Below are positions 17,997 through 26,507 of a stretch of DNA of 64,000 nt, piece after piece. The translations under genes were made by a program, and so were the position numbers. Within the stretch, counting starts at the first letter, position 1; each line of letters opens with the position of its first letter. Location: NCBI RefSeq assembly GCF_021646545.1, contig NZ_JAKIRP010000009.1, positions 62,001-126,000 of the forward strand, in the 5' to 3' direction. The DNA is from Chitinophaga filiformis. Its GTDB lineage: Bacteria; Bacteroidota; Bacteroidia; Chitinophagales; Chitinophagaceae. Under the pieces are notes generated by a model. The model had not been told where the DNA came from, did no database searches, and saw only the letters and a program-made list of their open reading frames with translations.

Positions 17997-18022
17997 CTTG
18001 CGAAATAGTAACCCCAAAAATC

Positions 18023-18064
18023 TACTTTAATAAGTACCCCGTTACGCATGTCCCTTGCGTAACG
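18023..18064 (+). promoter_or_regulatory. Two inverted repeats in the leader of the tailspike-like gene
   Basis: TACTT-TAAT-AAGTA occupies 18023-18036. CGTTACGCA (18040-18048) pairs with TGCGTAACG (18056-18064). They lie 55-96 bases before the start at 18119. They could be operators, or the second could end transcription from the DUF4142 gene. Confidence 0.45.
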
Positions 18065-18118
18065 CGAAGTGATCTTTGTACTGAAACCATATCACAGTTA
18101 ACCCTAAAAAATGTAACC

Positions 18119-20500
18119 ATGGCATTTGCATCAATTGCAGCGATGAGAGGGAACCCCAGCACTACCCCTCCCGCTACAGAAACCCTCCTCGGTTATTATG
18201 CTGCCAGCGACGGTGGCGGCGGAGAATTTTACTGGGACAGCACCTCCCAGGAAACGGATAATGGCGGTACCATTATCAAGCAGGCCAACCTGGTAACAGG
18301 CAGATGGAAAAGAATTATCACGGATACCATCAACGTCAGATGGTTCGGCGCTAAAGGTGATGACAGTACGGATGATACGGCCGCTATTGCTGCCTGCGCC
18401 GACTTTTGTCGTGTGACGGACGTTAACCCAGCCACTCAGGTGCGGAAGAACATGTACTTCCCCGAAGGCATGTATTACACCGACACGATCAACATTACGG
18501 GTATCTACAATGTGTCAGGCGCCAACATGAATACCCGCTTGCGGGGTAAACCAGGGAAGGACATCCTCTACTGGAAATCCCAGACGGAAGAAGATTTTGT
18601 GGAGGCACTCGACATCCAGATCACGAATTTCCAGCTGAAGCTGGACAGAAGTACCGACGTACGTTCTGCCAATGGCCGTACCAGGATAGGTCTGGGAGGC
18701 GAAAGAGTGGGCAATGCAGCGATCTGCCTGCCCGGACAGGTAGGTGGCACTGCGAGAAATACCGGCCACTATTTTGATAACCTCAGTATTCAGCGTTTAG
18801 GTAATGACGTAGACGGATACGGCGATTGCGGTATATTCTATGCCGGCCCCGCCTATCGTATCAACTTTGGTAGCATTGTGGAGATCCGCGGACTGGACTA
18901 CGGCATTGTAGTTGGTACATCCGAGCTGGTAGCAGGCATGAAGCCGCTGCAGGTATCGCCTCCCGGCACTGGTAGTACGACTGTCCTTAACTGTGCTAAT
19001 ACCGGCCTTATATTCGCCAACGGTGAACAGGTAGCGCTGATCTTTGATCCTGCAGATGGCGCAGTGACCGGCCTTACACCACGTACCCGGTATTTCATTG
19101 TAAACGCTACCACTACCAGTGTTAGTCTGGCAGCAACTTCCGGTGGTACTGCTATCAGCTTCTCTACTTCCAATCCGCAGCTGTTCCTGGTGCCTGCAGG
19201 CGCCAATTGTATCGAGTATGCCTGTGACGAATGGGCGGCAGAACACCTGATCACTGCACTTAGCAGAAGGGTAGGACTGAGCGTGCCTAACCTGGCACAG
19301 AGTGTTTTCAACACCTTTGGCTGCCAGTCTTACAAAGTGGCCGTAAGAGTAATGGCTTTTCCCTCTGCTATCAGGTATGAACCACGTAGTGTGGAGTTCA
19401 GTGAAATGTATACGGAAGGTCCGTTGAACAGCGCCGTGGTAAATCAGGAATATGCCCTGATAGAAGGTACACAGATCCGTGTAGCTAATGGTCCTAAGTG
19501 TCAGAATGGTGGCAATGGTCGTAATAACTTCATCACCATCAACACCAACTACTCTGATTTTGGTCTGATCGAAGTAGACGATGGCAACAGTGTAACCATC
19601 AACGGTGATGGCAACACGATCCGTGCCGGTGTACAAAGCAAGGAGAATTTCATCAATGATCTGGGCGTAAACAACAGTATTCTGTTCATCAAGTCCTTCA
19701 ACGGACTGGATGCGCCGCGCGACATCACCTATCTGGCTAAATACTCTGTAAATAAACCGCTGGGAGGTTACTGGCCGGATCATGTATTGCAGGGTACACC
19801 TGAAATTCCTTTCCAGAGTGAGAACGTATTGTTCCACCTGGCAGTGAACCAGCTTTTCTACAATAACCCTGCGCTTACTTACAAAACAGATGCTGCGCTG
19901 GATGTGAATGCCTATGTCAGCACAAGCACTCCGGTGCAGCTGGCTATCAGGAATCCACTGGGTAGTGTTTCCAATACATTCTCCATTAACAGATTCTTCC
20001 CGAAGTCAAGGTGGATATTGTATGCTAAGGTGAAAAGCCCTGATACAACAAAGAGTGTGACGATCGCATTTCAGCGGCTGGATGTTGCCGGAAGCTTTGG
20101 TGCGTCACGAGTAGTAACCAATGTAGGAACAAGCTGGCAGACTATCAGCCTGGTGGTCGATCATAGCGGCGCTCCTGATGGTATGACAGGCCAGATCTAC
20201 GTGACTCCTGCCAGCGGCGGTCTTGACCTGGCGTATTTTGTGGTAGTACCGGCAGCAATGCAAAGCATACGTACGGGCAGCTTCACCGCCAGTGGTAATG
20301 GTACGGCAAGTACGTTTACTATTCCGCATGGTATTGCCGGACTGGCAGCAGCTCCGTCTTATTTCCAGGTGAATGCTGCATCAGCAGATGCAAAAGGCAT
20401 CAGTTATGTAACGGCAGATGCATCAGGTATTATTGTGCACTATGACACTGCGCCTGCAAACGGAACAAGTCTTGTGTTTACGTGGTCGGCGAGGGTATAG
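18119..20500 (+). CDS. Pectate-lyase-fold (beta-helix) protein, tailspike-like
   Basis: This 793-residue protein has an N-terminal segment followed by the Pectate_lyase_3 entry motif VRWFGAKGDDSTDDTAAI near residues 75-92, which begins right-handed beta-helices in phage tailspikes and GH28-related proteins. Residues about 290-350 contain a tail-fibre-like segment (TRYFIVNATTTSVSLAATSG). The C-terminal 80 residues form a repeat-poor beta region ending in FTWSARV. There is no signal peptide, no lipobox and no CHU_C sorting domain, so export is unexplained. It has its own leader and a strong terminator, no phage genes flank it, and its Gly/Ala/Thr-rich composition differs from its neighbours. 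The substrate is unknown. Confidence 0.8.
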   Translation: MAFASIAAMRGNPSTTPPATETLLGYYAASDGGGGEFYWDSTSQETDNGGTIIKQANLVTGRWKRIITDTINVRWFGAKGDDSTDDTAAIAACADFCRVTDVNPATQVRKNMYFPEGMYYTDTINITGIYNVSGANMNTRLRGKPGKDILYWKSQTEEDFVEALDIQITNFQLKLDRSTDVRSANGRTRIGLGGERVGNAAICLPGQVGGTARNTGHYFDNLSIQRLGNDVDGYGDCGIFYAGPAYRINFGSIVEIRGLDYGIVVGTSELVAGMKPLQVSPPGTGSTTVLNCANTGLIFANGEQVALIFDPADGAVTGLTPRTRYFIVNATTTSVSLAATSGGTAISFSTSNPQLFLVPAGANCIEYACDEWAAEHLITALSRRVGLSVPNLAQSVFNTFGCQSYKVAVRVMAFPSAIRYEPRSVEFSEMYTEGPLNSAVVNQEYALIEGTQIRVANGPKCQNGGNGRNNFITINTNYSDFGLIEVDDGNSVTINGDGNTIRAGVQSKENFINDLGVNNSILFIKSFNGLDAPRDITYLAKYSVNKPLGGYWPDHVLQGTPEIPFQSENVLFHLAVNQLFYNNPALTYKTDAALDVNAYVSTSTPVQLAIRNPLGSVSNTFSINRFFPKSRWILYAKVKSPDTTKSVTIAFQRLDVAGSFGASRVVTNVGTSWQTISLVVDHSGAPDGMTGQIYVTPASGGLDLAYFVVVPAAMQSIRTGSFTASGNGTASTFTIPHGIAGLAAAPSYFQVNAASADAKGISYVTADASGIIVHYDTAPANGTSLVFTWSARV

Positions 20501-20524
20501 TAGCGCCTGTCTTCTATAGCTGTT

Positions 20525-20565
20525 AAAAGGGCTGACCGGTTTTTCGGTCAGCCCTTTTTATCATC
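20525..20565 (+). terminator. Rho-independent terminator of the tailspike-like gene
   Basis: AAAAGGGCTGACCG (20525-20538) and its exact complement (20545-20558) form a 14-base stem with a six-base loop, followed by a short T run. It is the strongest hairpin in this part of the window. Confidence 0.9.
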
Positions 20566-20683
20566 AAAGGGTAGTATTCCAATGACATCGGCTTCCTTAT
20601 TCGAATTCGTTAACCCGGCATAGGCAATACTGCCCGCCATTTCAAGCATTTTGCAGATTATCATTGAAGGGTAAACGATGTAC

Positions 20684-20893
20684 TCAAAGCAAATAAACCT
20701 TCGTGTATCTTTTGGGTACGTTCTCTAATGAATTTTCGAATTTTTCGAGAGCCCTGTTCAATCTTTCTTCTTTGCTCAGATGTTCATCAGGTTCTTCCTC
20801 TGTTTCATCTTCTGAAGATGTTTTGTGTACTCTAAAAAAGCCATCCGGATCCATAGCTTGTTTTAATTTTTCAATTAATTCTTGTCTATCCAT
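20684..20893 (-). CDS. Small acidic helical protein, unknown
   Basis: This 69-residue product is highly charged, with a run of acidic residues (SSEDETEEEPDEH) between two predicted helices. No family is recognised. It lies 55 bases downstream of the GAF-like membrane protein on the same strand, so co-transcription is possible. Confidence 0.55.
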   Translation of the reverse strand: MDRQELIEKLKQAMDPDGFFRVHKTSSEDETEEEPDEHLSKEERLNRALEKFENSLENVPKRYTKVYLL

Positions 20894-20948
20894 AAGACCT
20901 GCTTTTAAAAATTGTAGTTAGATTTATTGATGGTTGGATTGTATGCTG

Positions 20949-21749
20949 TTAATGTAAATTAAGGTATATGTTGGCAACGTTCGTTATTTTCTGAAAAAAA
21001 ATTTTTCTTGCATTCTCGTCAAGAAGTAATCGTGCCGAATCAAAAGATCTGCTTTCCACATTTAGTACGCCTATCACTTCTTTTCGTTGTCTGTCTACGC
21101 CTTTATCTTTTATCACCAATGGACATGAGGCCACAATAACAATTCCCTGAACGCTCTTTTTCTGCATTTCGTTTAATTTAAAGTTATGTCCTTTCAATAG
21201 TTCTGCTAACAATGTAACACCGACGATATTATGAGTGTTAGTTTCTTTTCCTTCCTGAAAGGCCTTACCACATATCCCCTGATTTAGAGTCATTCGATAG
21301 TTAGGCGGAATTCCATTACTGCCATGATCCCAGACGACTTTAAGGACTTTTCCGAAAAAAGAGAAACGTCGCCCTTTCCACACAAATTGCATATCCAGCG
21401 AGTTTGCCTCTGCCGGTTCGAGGCAATGAAAAATGCTGGTCTTAATCAACATTACACTGAAGCTGAAATCAAAGTTAGAATCATATTCCTCGTTGAATTT
21501 GATAGCCAGCTCTTTCATGATATCCCACTTTTTCCTGGCTTGCTTCTCAAATAACTTTAACGGCGACCAGAGGGTGTAATAGTATATAAAAACAGTAGCC
21601 AGAATGACAAAATAGTCAAGCCACGTCGTAATCTGAGGATATATTAATGTAATCCTGGCACAGAAATTAGGAACTTTCATGAGCGTTAGCAACATTGTGA
21701 CTAACGGCGCTAAGAGATACACTACGAATCTTCTCATGGAATGCTTCAT
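20949..21749 (-). CDS. Membrane protein with C-terminal GAF-like domain
   Basis: This 266-residue protein has two predicted membrane helices near residues 7-24 and 40-60 with a basic cytoplasmic stretch after them. Residues about 90-266 look like a GAF-type sensor: a conserved GICGKAFQEGKE motif, a middle strand pattern, and the end IGVLNVESRSFDSARLLL. There is no attached kinase or cyclase, so the output must pass to another protein. The gene is divergent from the chromate-resistance set. The GAF assignment rests on motif order by eye. Confidence 0.7.
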   Translation of the reverse strand: MKHSMRRFVVYLLAPLVTMLLTLMKVPNFCARITLIYPQITTWLDYFVILATVFIYYYTLWSPLKLFEKQARKKWDIMKELAIKFNEEYDSNFDFSFSVMLIKTSIFHCLEPAEANSLDMQFVWKGRRFSFFGKVLKVVWDHGSNGIPPNYRMTLNQGICGKAFQEGKETNTHNIVGVTLLAELLKGHNFKLNEMQKKSVQGIVIVASCPLVIKDKGVDRQRKEVIGVLNVESRSFDSARLLLDENARKIFFQKITNVANIYLNLH

Positions 21750-22013
21750 TGTCGTCTTAATGGCAAATAATTATCAATGGTTATAAATAAAAAAATCTAC
21801 AACAGACAGAAGTACCTCTTGTCTTATTGCAGATTGATAAAAAGATGTATAGTCAGATTAATTGCGTTGTTATTCGGATACAAGAGGTATGCGGTTAACA
21901 GTATAGGTATTTACCACATCTTGCACAACAATTTACAAAATAACAAAATACTTTTTGGTTTATACGTTAATCCCATGTTAACAACCAGGTATTTAGCGTA
22001 TTTTGTCCTCATC

Positions 22014-22850
22014 ATGAAATGGATCACACGTGAACGACCTAAGATCGATCGCCTTGCCTGTCCCTGGCTGATTAAGAGATTCATCGATAAAGACGCAGAG
22101 ATCATCTACGTTCCTTTCGACCAGGTAACAGAGAAGGCAAAACAATTAGATGCAACTCCTTTTGACGTACCTGGAGTTGAATTTACCCATTACGGTGACT
22201 ACTGCACCTTCGACTACTTTATACAGAAGTATCAGATAGAAGATCCTGCTGTACATACACTTGCCGTCATCGTACGTGGCGCAGATACAGATCATCATGA
22301 ACTGGCAGCACAATCGTCCGGACTATGGGCCATTTCCGCCGGGCTTGCGTTTAACTATCCGGACGATCAGGACCTGCTGGAAAAGGGTATGATCATATAT
22401 GACGGTTTGTATAGCTGGGCAAAGCATCTGCAAAAAGAAAAACATACGCAACAGCCATTTGAAAATCTGTTGCTGAATGTGTTCAACACGTACCTGAAAC
22501 AAAAACCAGGCGCTAAGAAGATCCCTGCCTGGGCAAAGGAACTGAAAGAGATCATACAGGACCATATTGATACCAATTTAAGCCTGAAAGAGATTTCCAA
22601 AGGGCTGGAGATAAGTCCGTCCTATCTCTCACGGGAGTTCTCAAAGTACTTCGAAGACCTGTCCTTCGGTGAATACATCCGCAAACAGCGTATTGAGAAA
22701 GCCATTTCATTGATGCAGTCGTCCGCTTATTCACTAACGGAGATCGCCTATCTGACCGGGTTTTCAGATCAAAGTCATTTCACACGCATCTTCAAAAAAC
22801 ACACCGGTAAAAATCCTTCCGATTACAGGAAAAAAAACGGTAAAAAGTAA
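22014..22850 (+). CDS. ChrB C-terminal domain fused to AraC-type helix-turn-helix
   Basis: The first 150 or so residues of this 278-residue protein match the C-terminal domain of chromate-resistance protein ChrB (RPKIDRLACPWLIKRFID, VEFTHYGDYCTFDYF, IVRGADTDHHELA). Residues about 175-278 form an AraC-type HTH pair (LKEISKGLEISPSYLSREFS; SLTEIAYLTGFSDQSHFTRI). In proteobacteria ChrB is a chromate-responsive repressor with a different N-terminal DNA-binding part, so here the sensor seems to have gained an AraC output domain. The start at 22014 fits the domain; an upstream in-frame extension to 21777 is unsupported. chrA follows 108 bases downstream. Confidence 0.9.
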   Translation: MKWITRERPKIDRLACPWLIKRFIDKDAEIIYVPFDQVTEKAKQLDATPFDVPGVEFTHYGDYCTFDYFIQKYQIEDPAVHTLAVIVRGADTDHHELAAQSSGLWAISAGLAFNYPDDQDLLEKGMIIYDGLYSWAKHLQKEKHTQQPFENLLLNVFNTYLKQKPGAKKIPAWAKELKEIIQDHIDTNLSLKEISKGLEISPSYLSREFSKYFEDLSFGEYIRKQRIEKAISLMQSSAYSLTEIAYLTGFSDQSHFTRIFKKHTGKNPSDYRKKNGKK

Positions 22851-22885
22851 TTTCCATACAAATACATCATTTCCGTTCTATTTTT

Positions 22886-22900
22886 TGCCTGCATCAGGCA
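22886..22900. promoter_or_regulatory. Palindrome between the chrB fusion and chrA
   Basis: TGCCTG-CAT-CAGGCA is a perfect inverted repeat 59 bases before chrA. It could be an operator for the ChrB-AraC protein or a weak hairpin. Confidence 0.4.
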
Positions 22901-22958
22901 GTAGCATTGCATTAGTCTGCGCCGCAATAAGATCCGGCGTAGCTTATAAATTACTTGT

Positions 22959-24116
22959 ATGAGTGAAAAGCAATCCTACACCCTGGCAGGGCTGGTAAAG
23001 TATTTTTTAAAGTTGGGGACCATTGGCTTCGGTGGTCCGGTAGCACTGGTGGGTTATATGAACCGCGATCTGGTAGAGCAACGCCGTTGGATTACGGAAG
23101 AGGACTATAAAGAAGGCCTGGCGCTGGCGCAATTAGCACCGGGGCCATTGGCCGCTCAGCTAGCCATTTACATCGGGTATGTGGATTATAAGATCCTGGG
23201 GGCCACTTTAGTGGGGCTGGCCTTTGTACTGCCGTCATTTTTAATGGTGGTAGGCCTGGGCATTGCTTATGTGCAATTCGGTGGGCTGCCCTGGATGCAG
23301 GCACTGTTTTACGGTATAGGAGCAGCGGTTATAGGCATTATAGCTGTCAGCAGTTATAAACTCACAAAAAAAAGCCTGGGAAAGGATTGGTTGCTGTGGA
23401 GCATTTTCGGGGTTTTGACCATATCTACCTTTATTTATGAAAAAGAACTGATATGGCTGATCCTGCTGGGAGGCATCGCCGTCTGGTTGTGGAGAACCCG
23501 TCCGCGTTTGCTGAATACAACACAGTCAGTGTTGTATGCTCCCGTGCTCCTGCAAATAACCGGTCAATTGTCGGCAGATGAGAAACTGGTACAGACAGGC
23601 TGGTTCTTTCTGAAGGCCGGCGCTTTTGTCTTTGGCAGCGGACTGGCTATTGTTCCCTTTTTGTATGGCGGTGTCGTAAAAGAATATCAATGGCTAAATG
23701 AACAGCAGTTCCTGGATGCGGTGGCTGTCGCTATGATCACACCTGGACCGGTAGTAATCACCGTTGGTTTCATAGGCTACCTGGTAGCAGGATTACCCGG
23801 CGCCTGTGTGGCCGCGCTGGCAACTTTTCTGCCCTGTTATCTGTTTACAGTATTACCAGCGCCTTACTTTAAAAAATACGGTAAACATGTCGCTATCAAG
23901 GCATTCATTGATGGTGTAACGGCTGCGGCTATTGGCGCCATCTCGGGGGCGGTACTCGTACTTGCGAAACGACAGTTTACCGATATCACTTCTGTCGTGA
24001 TAGCACTGGGAACAATACTCATCCTGCTCAACTTTAAAAAAGTGTCTGAACTGCTCATTATCGTGCTGGCCGCTGCCATCGGACTATTGATCAAATTCAT
24101 TCCTGAGCTGATTTAA
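22959..24116 (+). CDS. chrA: Chromate efflux transporter ChrA
   Basis: This 385-residue inner-membrane protein has two CHR domains, each of about five or six helices. The first half shows FLKLGTIGFGGPVALVGYM and LAQLAPGPLAAQLAIYIGY; the second repeats the pattern with FFLKAGAFVFGSGLAIVPF and ITPGPVVITVGFIGYLVAG. The long-chain type pumps chromate out using the proton gradient. It follows the ChrB-AraC gene, and the superoxide dismutase gene begins 21 bases downstream, so all three likely share one transcript. Confidence 0.94.
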   Translation: MSEKQSYTLAGLVKYFLKLGTIGFGGPVALVGYMNRDLVEQRRWITEEDYKEGLALAQLAPGPLAAQLAIYIGYVDYKILGATLVGLAFVLPSFLMVVGLGIAYVQFGGLPWMQALFYGIGAAVIGIIAVSSYKLTKKSLGKDWLLWSIFGVLTISTFIYEKELIWLILLGGIAVWLWRTRPRLLNTTQSVLYAPVLLQITGQLSADEKLVQTGWFFLKAGAFVFGSGLAIVPFLYGGVVKEYQWLNEQQFLDAVAVAMITPGPVVITVGFIGYLVAGLPGACVAALATFLPCYLFTVLPAPYFKKYGKHVAIKAFIDGVTAAAIGAISGAVLVLAKRQFTDITSVVIALGTILILLNFKKVSELLIIVLAAAIGLLIKFIPELI

Positions 24117-24137
24117 TTAACATCTAAAGCAACATAA

Positions 24138-24860
24138 ATGGACCGTAAGGATTTTCTTTCTGCGACTGGTATTCTCTCTTTAACGGCGCTGCTACCCGCC
24201 AATTCCGTGTTAGCAGAAAATTACAACAATAATGGACTGGACAAGCTAACGGATGCAGCGGGAAATTTTCAGCATCTGCCCTTACCCTACAATAAGAATT
24301 TTCTGGAACCATACATGGACGAGGAGACTGTCTACCTTCATCATACATTTCATCATGGTGGTGCTGTAAAAGCGGCTAATACTGATCTGCAAAAGATCAG
24401 GAAAGCCCTGGACGATAACAGCCTTGAAACCGTTGATTACTGGACGAAGAAATTATCTTATCATTTCTCTTCCCATGTGCTTCACACGATTTTCTGGACA
24501 AATCTGACCAATAAGAAGACAGAGCCGAAAGGCGAACTTCTAAAACGCATCGAGAAAGATTTTGGTAGCTATGATAAGCTGAAGAGCTACCTTTCTAAAA
24601 CATCCAAAGATGTGGATGGTAACGGCTGGGGCATTCTGGGCTATCAGCCATATAGCGACAAACTCACGATCCTGCAATGTGAGAATCACGAGAAACTAAC
24701 CCAATGGGGTGTTATACCATTGCTGGTAGTTGATGTATGGGAACACGCCTATTATCTGAAGTATAAAAATAAAAGAACTGATTTCGTAGACAATATGCTG
24801 CAGATCATCAACTGGGATGATGTTGCAGACAGGTTGAACACCGCCACGAAGCTGGTATAG
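24138..24860 (+). CDS. Exported Fe/Mn superoxide dismutase (ChrC-like context)
   Basis: This 240-residue enzyme converts superoxide to peroxide and oxygen. Metal ligands are seen at His68 (YLHHTFHH), His116 (LHTIFW), Asp199 and His203 (DVWEHAYYLKY). A Tat-like signal (DRKDFLSATG, likely cut after residue 26) implies export, unusual for this enzyme. At the position where many Mn enzymes have Gln in an N-Q-D motif, this protein has E-N-H, placing His184 near the active-site water, so Fe versus Mn use is open. It sits 21 bases after chrA; some chr operons (chrBAC) carry a superoxide dismutase called ChrC, matching this arrangement. Confidence 0.93.
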   Translation: MDRKDFLSATGILSLTALLPANSVLAENYNNNGLDKLTDAAGNFQHLPLPYNKNFLEPYMDEETVYLHHTFHHGGAVKAANTDLQKIRKALDDNSLETVDYWTKKLSYHFSSHVLHTIFWTNLTNKKTEPKGELLKRIEKDFGSYDKLKSYLSKTSKDVDGNGWGILGYQPYSDKLTILQCENHEKLTQWGVIPLLVVDVWEHAYYLKYKNKRTDFVDNMLQIINWDDVADRLNTATKLV

Positions 24861-24900
24861 CTATTGAGGGAAGATAAACAGCTCATCTGCTTTAGAATGA

Positions 24901-24930
24901 CAAAGGCACCTTCAACAGAAGATGCCTTTG
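24901..24930. terminator. Convergent terminator hairpin (superoxide dismutase / DoxX)
   Basis: CAAAGGCA (24901-24908) pairs with TGCCTTTG (24923-24930), and CTTC/GAAG extends the stem inside. It lies between convergent genes. Confidence 0.65.
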
Positions 24931-24984
24931 TCCAGCTACTTTGTTTGTCTTGAATGGCTCTGTAGCAATGATGGTATGCTATTC

Positions 24985-25362
24985 TTATCTTATCATCGGG
25001 AGATATTTTTCCCTGTTCTCTATGATCACCCAGATGTTTATCAGGAATAACGGAAGCGCAATAGCTAAGCCTGAAGGCGCCACGGTAATAGTGGTCAGCA
25101 TAACCCCTACCATTACCGGCAAAATGATAAGTGCACCAAGCGCTCTGGTTTTTGGAAAAATGAAGAGTATGCCGCCCACGATTTCTGCAATTCCGACAAG
25201 CGGCATCAGCCAGGTGATCTGCATGATAGCGCCCATTACCTTCATCATATTTTCAGGCATATCTTTCGGAGGAGGCATGTAATTGAGGAACTTGTTCAGG
25301 CCTGCATTAATGAACATCAGTCCGAACAGCAGGCTGACAACAAATAGAATTTTTTTCTTCAT
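24985..25362 (-). CDS. DoxX family membrane protein
   Basis: This 125-residue protein has four predicted membrane helices (FVVSLLFGLMFINAGLNKF; LMPLVGIAEIVGGILFIF; GALIILPVMVGVMLTT; ALPLFLINIWVII), the DoxX/DUF417 pattern. Function is uncertain; some members act with thiol or redox partners. It follows the ArsR and SRPBCC genes on the minus strand with a 62-base gap and probably belongs to the same operon, an arrangement common in Bacteroidota. Confidence 0.85.
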   Translation of the reverse strand: MKKKILFVVSLLFGLMFINAGLNKFLNYMPPPKDMPENMMKVMGAIMQITWLMPLVGIAEIVGGILFIFPKTRALGALIILPVMVGVMLTTITVAPSGLAIALPLFLINIWVIIENREKYLPMIR

Positions 25363-25424
25363 AGTGTTCTGTTTTCCTGAATATAGTTTTTCGTGTTTAC
25401 GTGGTGAGGTGATCTAAATTTAAT

Positions 25425-25928
25425 CTATTTTTTTAATGAAGGCAATAATTCGTCCAGTCCTTCCATTGCCATTGCCAGTCCTTCCTTGAAGCCCATCTGA
25501 ATAGTAGTTTCCAGTTGAGCCAGGTCGTCGTAGGAAATGTGTATCTGCACAAGGGTGATTTGTCCTTTATCAGTAAAGGAAACCTCCCATTTGGACTGTG
25601 GCATTTGAGGGTTCACATTACCATCTGCATCTGCAAAGGCATCGAGTCCGGTAAATGCTTTTTGCGGCTGGATCTTTTTGTAGTTGGCCAGTGCCCAGTG
25701 TTCTTCACCTTCTGGTCCGACCATGGCATAGTGCCAGTATCCGCCTTCTCTGAAGTCCATGGTTTTGGTCCTTGCTCTCCATGGTTTTGGGGCCCACCAC
25801 TGGTCAAGAAGCTCGCTTTTGGTATAGGCGTCCCATACCAGCGCTACTTCTGCATCAAATTCCCTTTTTACGGTGATTGTCTTGTTTTCCTTATCAACGG
25901 AAAAATCAAAGGCTAAGTTGACGTTCAT
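25425..25928 (-). CDS. SRPBCC (AHSA1-type) domain protein
   Basis: This 167-residue protein has the START-like ligand-binding fold. ITVKREFDAEVALVWDAYTK and LLDQWWAPKPWRARTKTMDF at the N-terminus and the C-terminal helix MGFKEGLAMAMEGLDELL are typical of AHSA1-like members. The ligand is unknown. It overlaps the upstream ArsR gene by 4 bases, a standard regulator-SRPBCC pair. Confidence 0.92.
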   Translation of the reverse strand: MNVNLAFDFSVDKENKTITVKREFDAEVALVWDAYTKSELLDQWWAPKPWRARTKTMDFREGGYWHYAMVGPEGEEHWALANYKKIQPQKAFTGLDAFADADGNVNPQMPQSKWEVSFTDKGQITLVQIHISYDDLAQLETTIQMGFKEGLAMAMEGLDELLPSLKK

Positions 25929-26245
25929 TTTTTATTGTTTTTAAGCGTTAATAATATTTTATCGAGCTCGTTAAAACGGCTCTCCCATATTTTTCTGAAT
26001 TGGTCGAGCCATTTGTCGATCTCTTTCATTTTGTCACCATTAAGCTGATAAAAAATCTCCCTGCCAGACTGCTCCTGTGTTACCAGCTGGCATTCCGCCA
26101 ATATGCGCAGATGCTTGGACACCGCTTGCCGGGTGGTGTTAAAATGCTCTGCTATGGCGTTGGGTGTCATCGCCTGTGATGCGATCAATAATATAATTGC
26201 CCGCCTGGTCGGATCTGCGATGGCCTGAAAAACATCCCTTCTCAT
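25925..26245 (-). CDS. ArsR-type winged-helix regulator
   Basis: This 106-residue regulator has a winged helix at residues about 3-75 (AIADPTRRAIILLIASQ; ITERAs replaced by AIAEHFNTTRQAVSKHLRIL). No cysteine metal site is visible, so it is the non-metal subtype that pairs with SRPBCC proteins. It heads the operon that continues with SRPBCC and DoxX genes and is likely autoregulated. A T-rich gap of about 260 bases separates it from the GntR gene. Confidence 0.92.
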   Translation of the reverse strand: MRRDVFQAIADPTRRAIILLIASQAMTPNAIAEHFNTTRQAVSKHLRILAECQLVTQEQSGREIFYQLNGDKMKEIDKWLDQFRKIWESRFNELDKILLTLKNNKK

Positions 26246-26507
26246 TGGTCAAATAATTAGTTATTGAAACCGTTCGGTTGCAAATATATGCAAATAATCG
26301 GTTGCGGATACCTTGCTCACTGTTTTTTTTACAGCTTGGAAAGTTCAGAGAATTGGCGGACTTTTTAAGGTGTTGATTTACTGTTAGTTGTTGCACATCA
26401 AATCCGCGGAACCCGCAATTGATAATTCTCTAATTCGATCTGAAAACTATGGCATGAATAAATAATCGTTTATGGGAGGAGTGGAAGGAAAATCACTGAT
26501 GCCTTTG

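Noticed and set aside
18119-20500. Prophage remnant around the tailspike-like gene
   Set aside because: No integrase, capsid, terminase, lysis gene or attachment-site pair is seen on either side; only the single gene resembles phage protein.
21777-22013. N-terminal extension of the ChrB-AraC protein with a hydrophobic stretch
   Set aside because: The ChrB domain begins at MKWITRERPK (22014) and the upstream part is AT-rich with no conserved residues.
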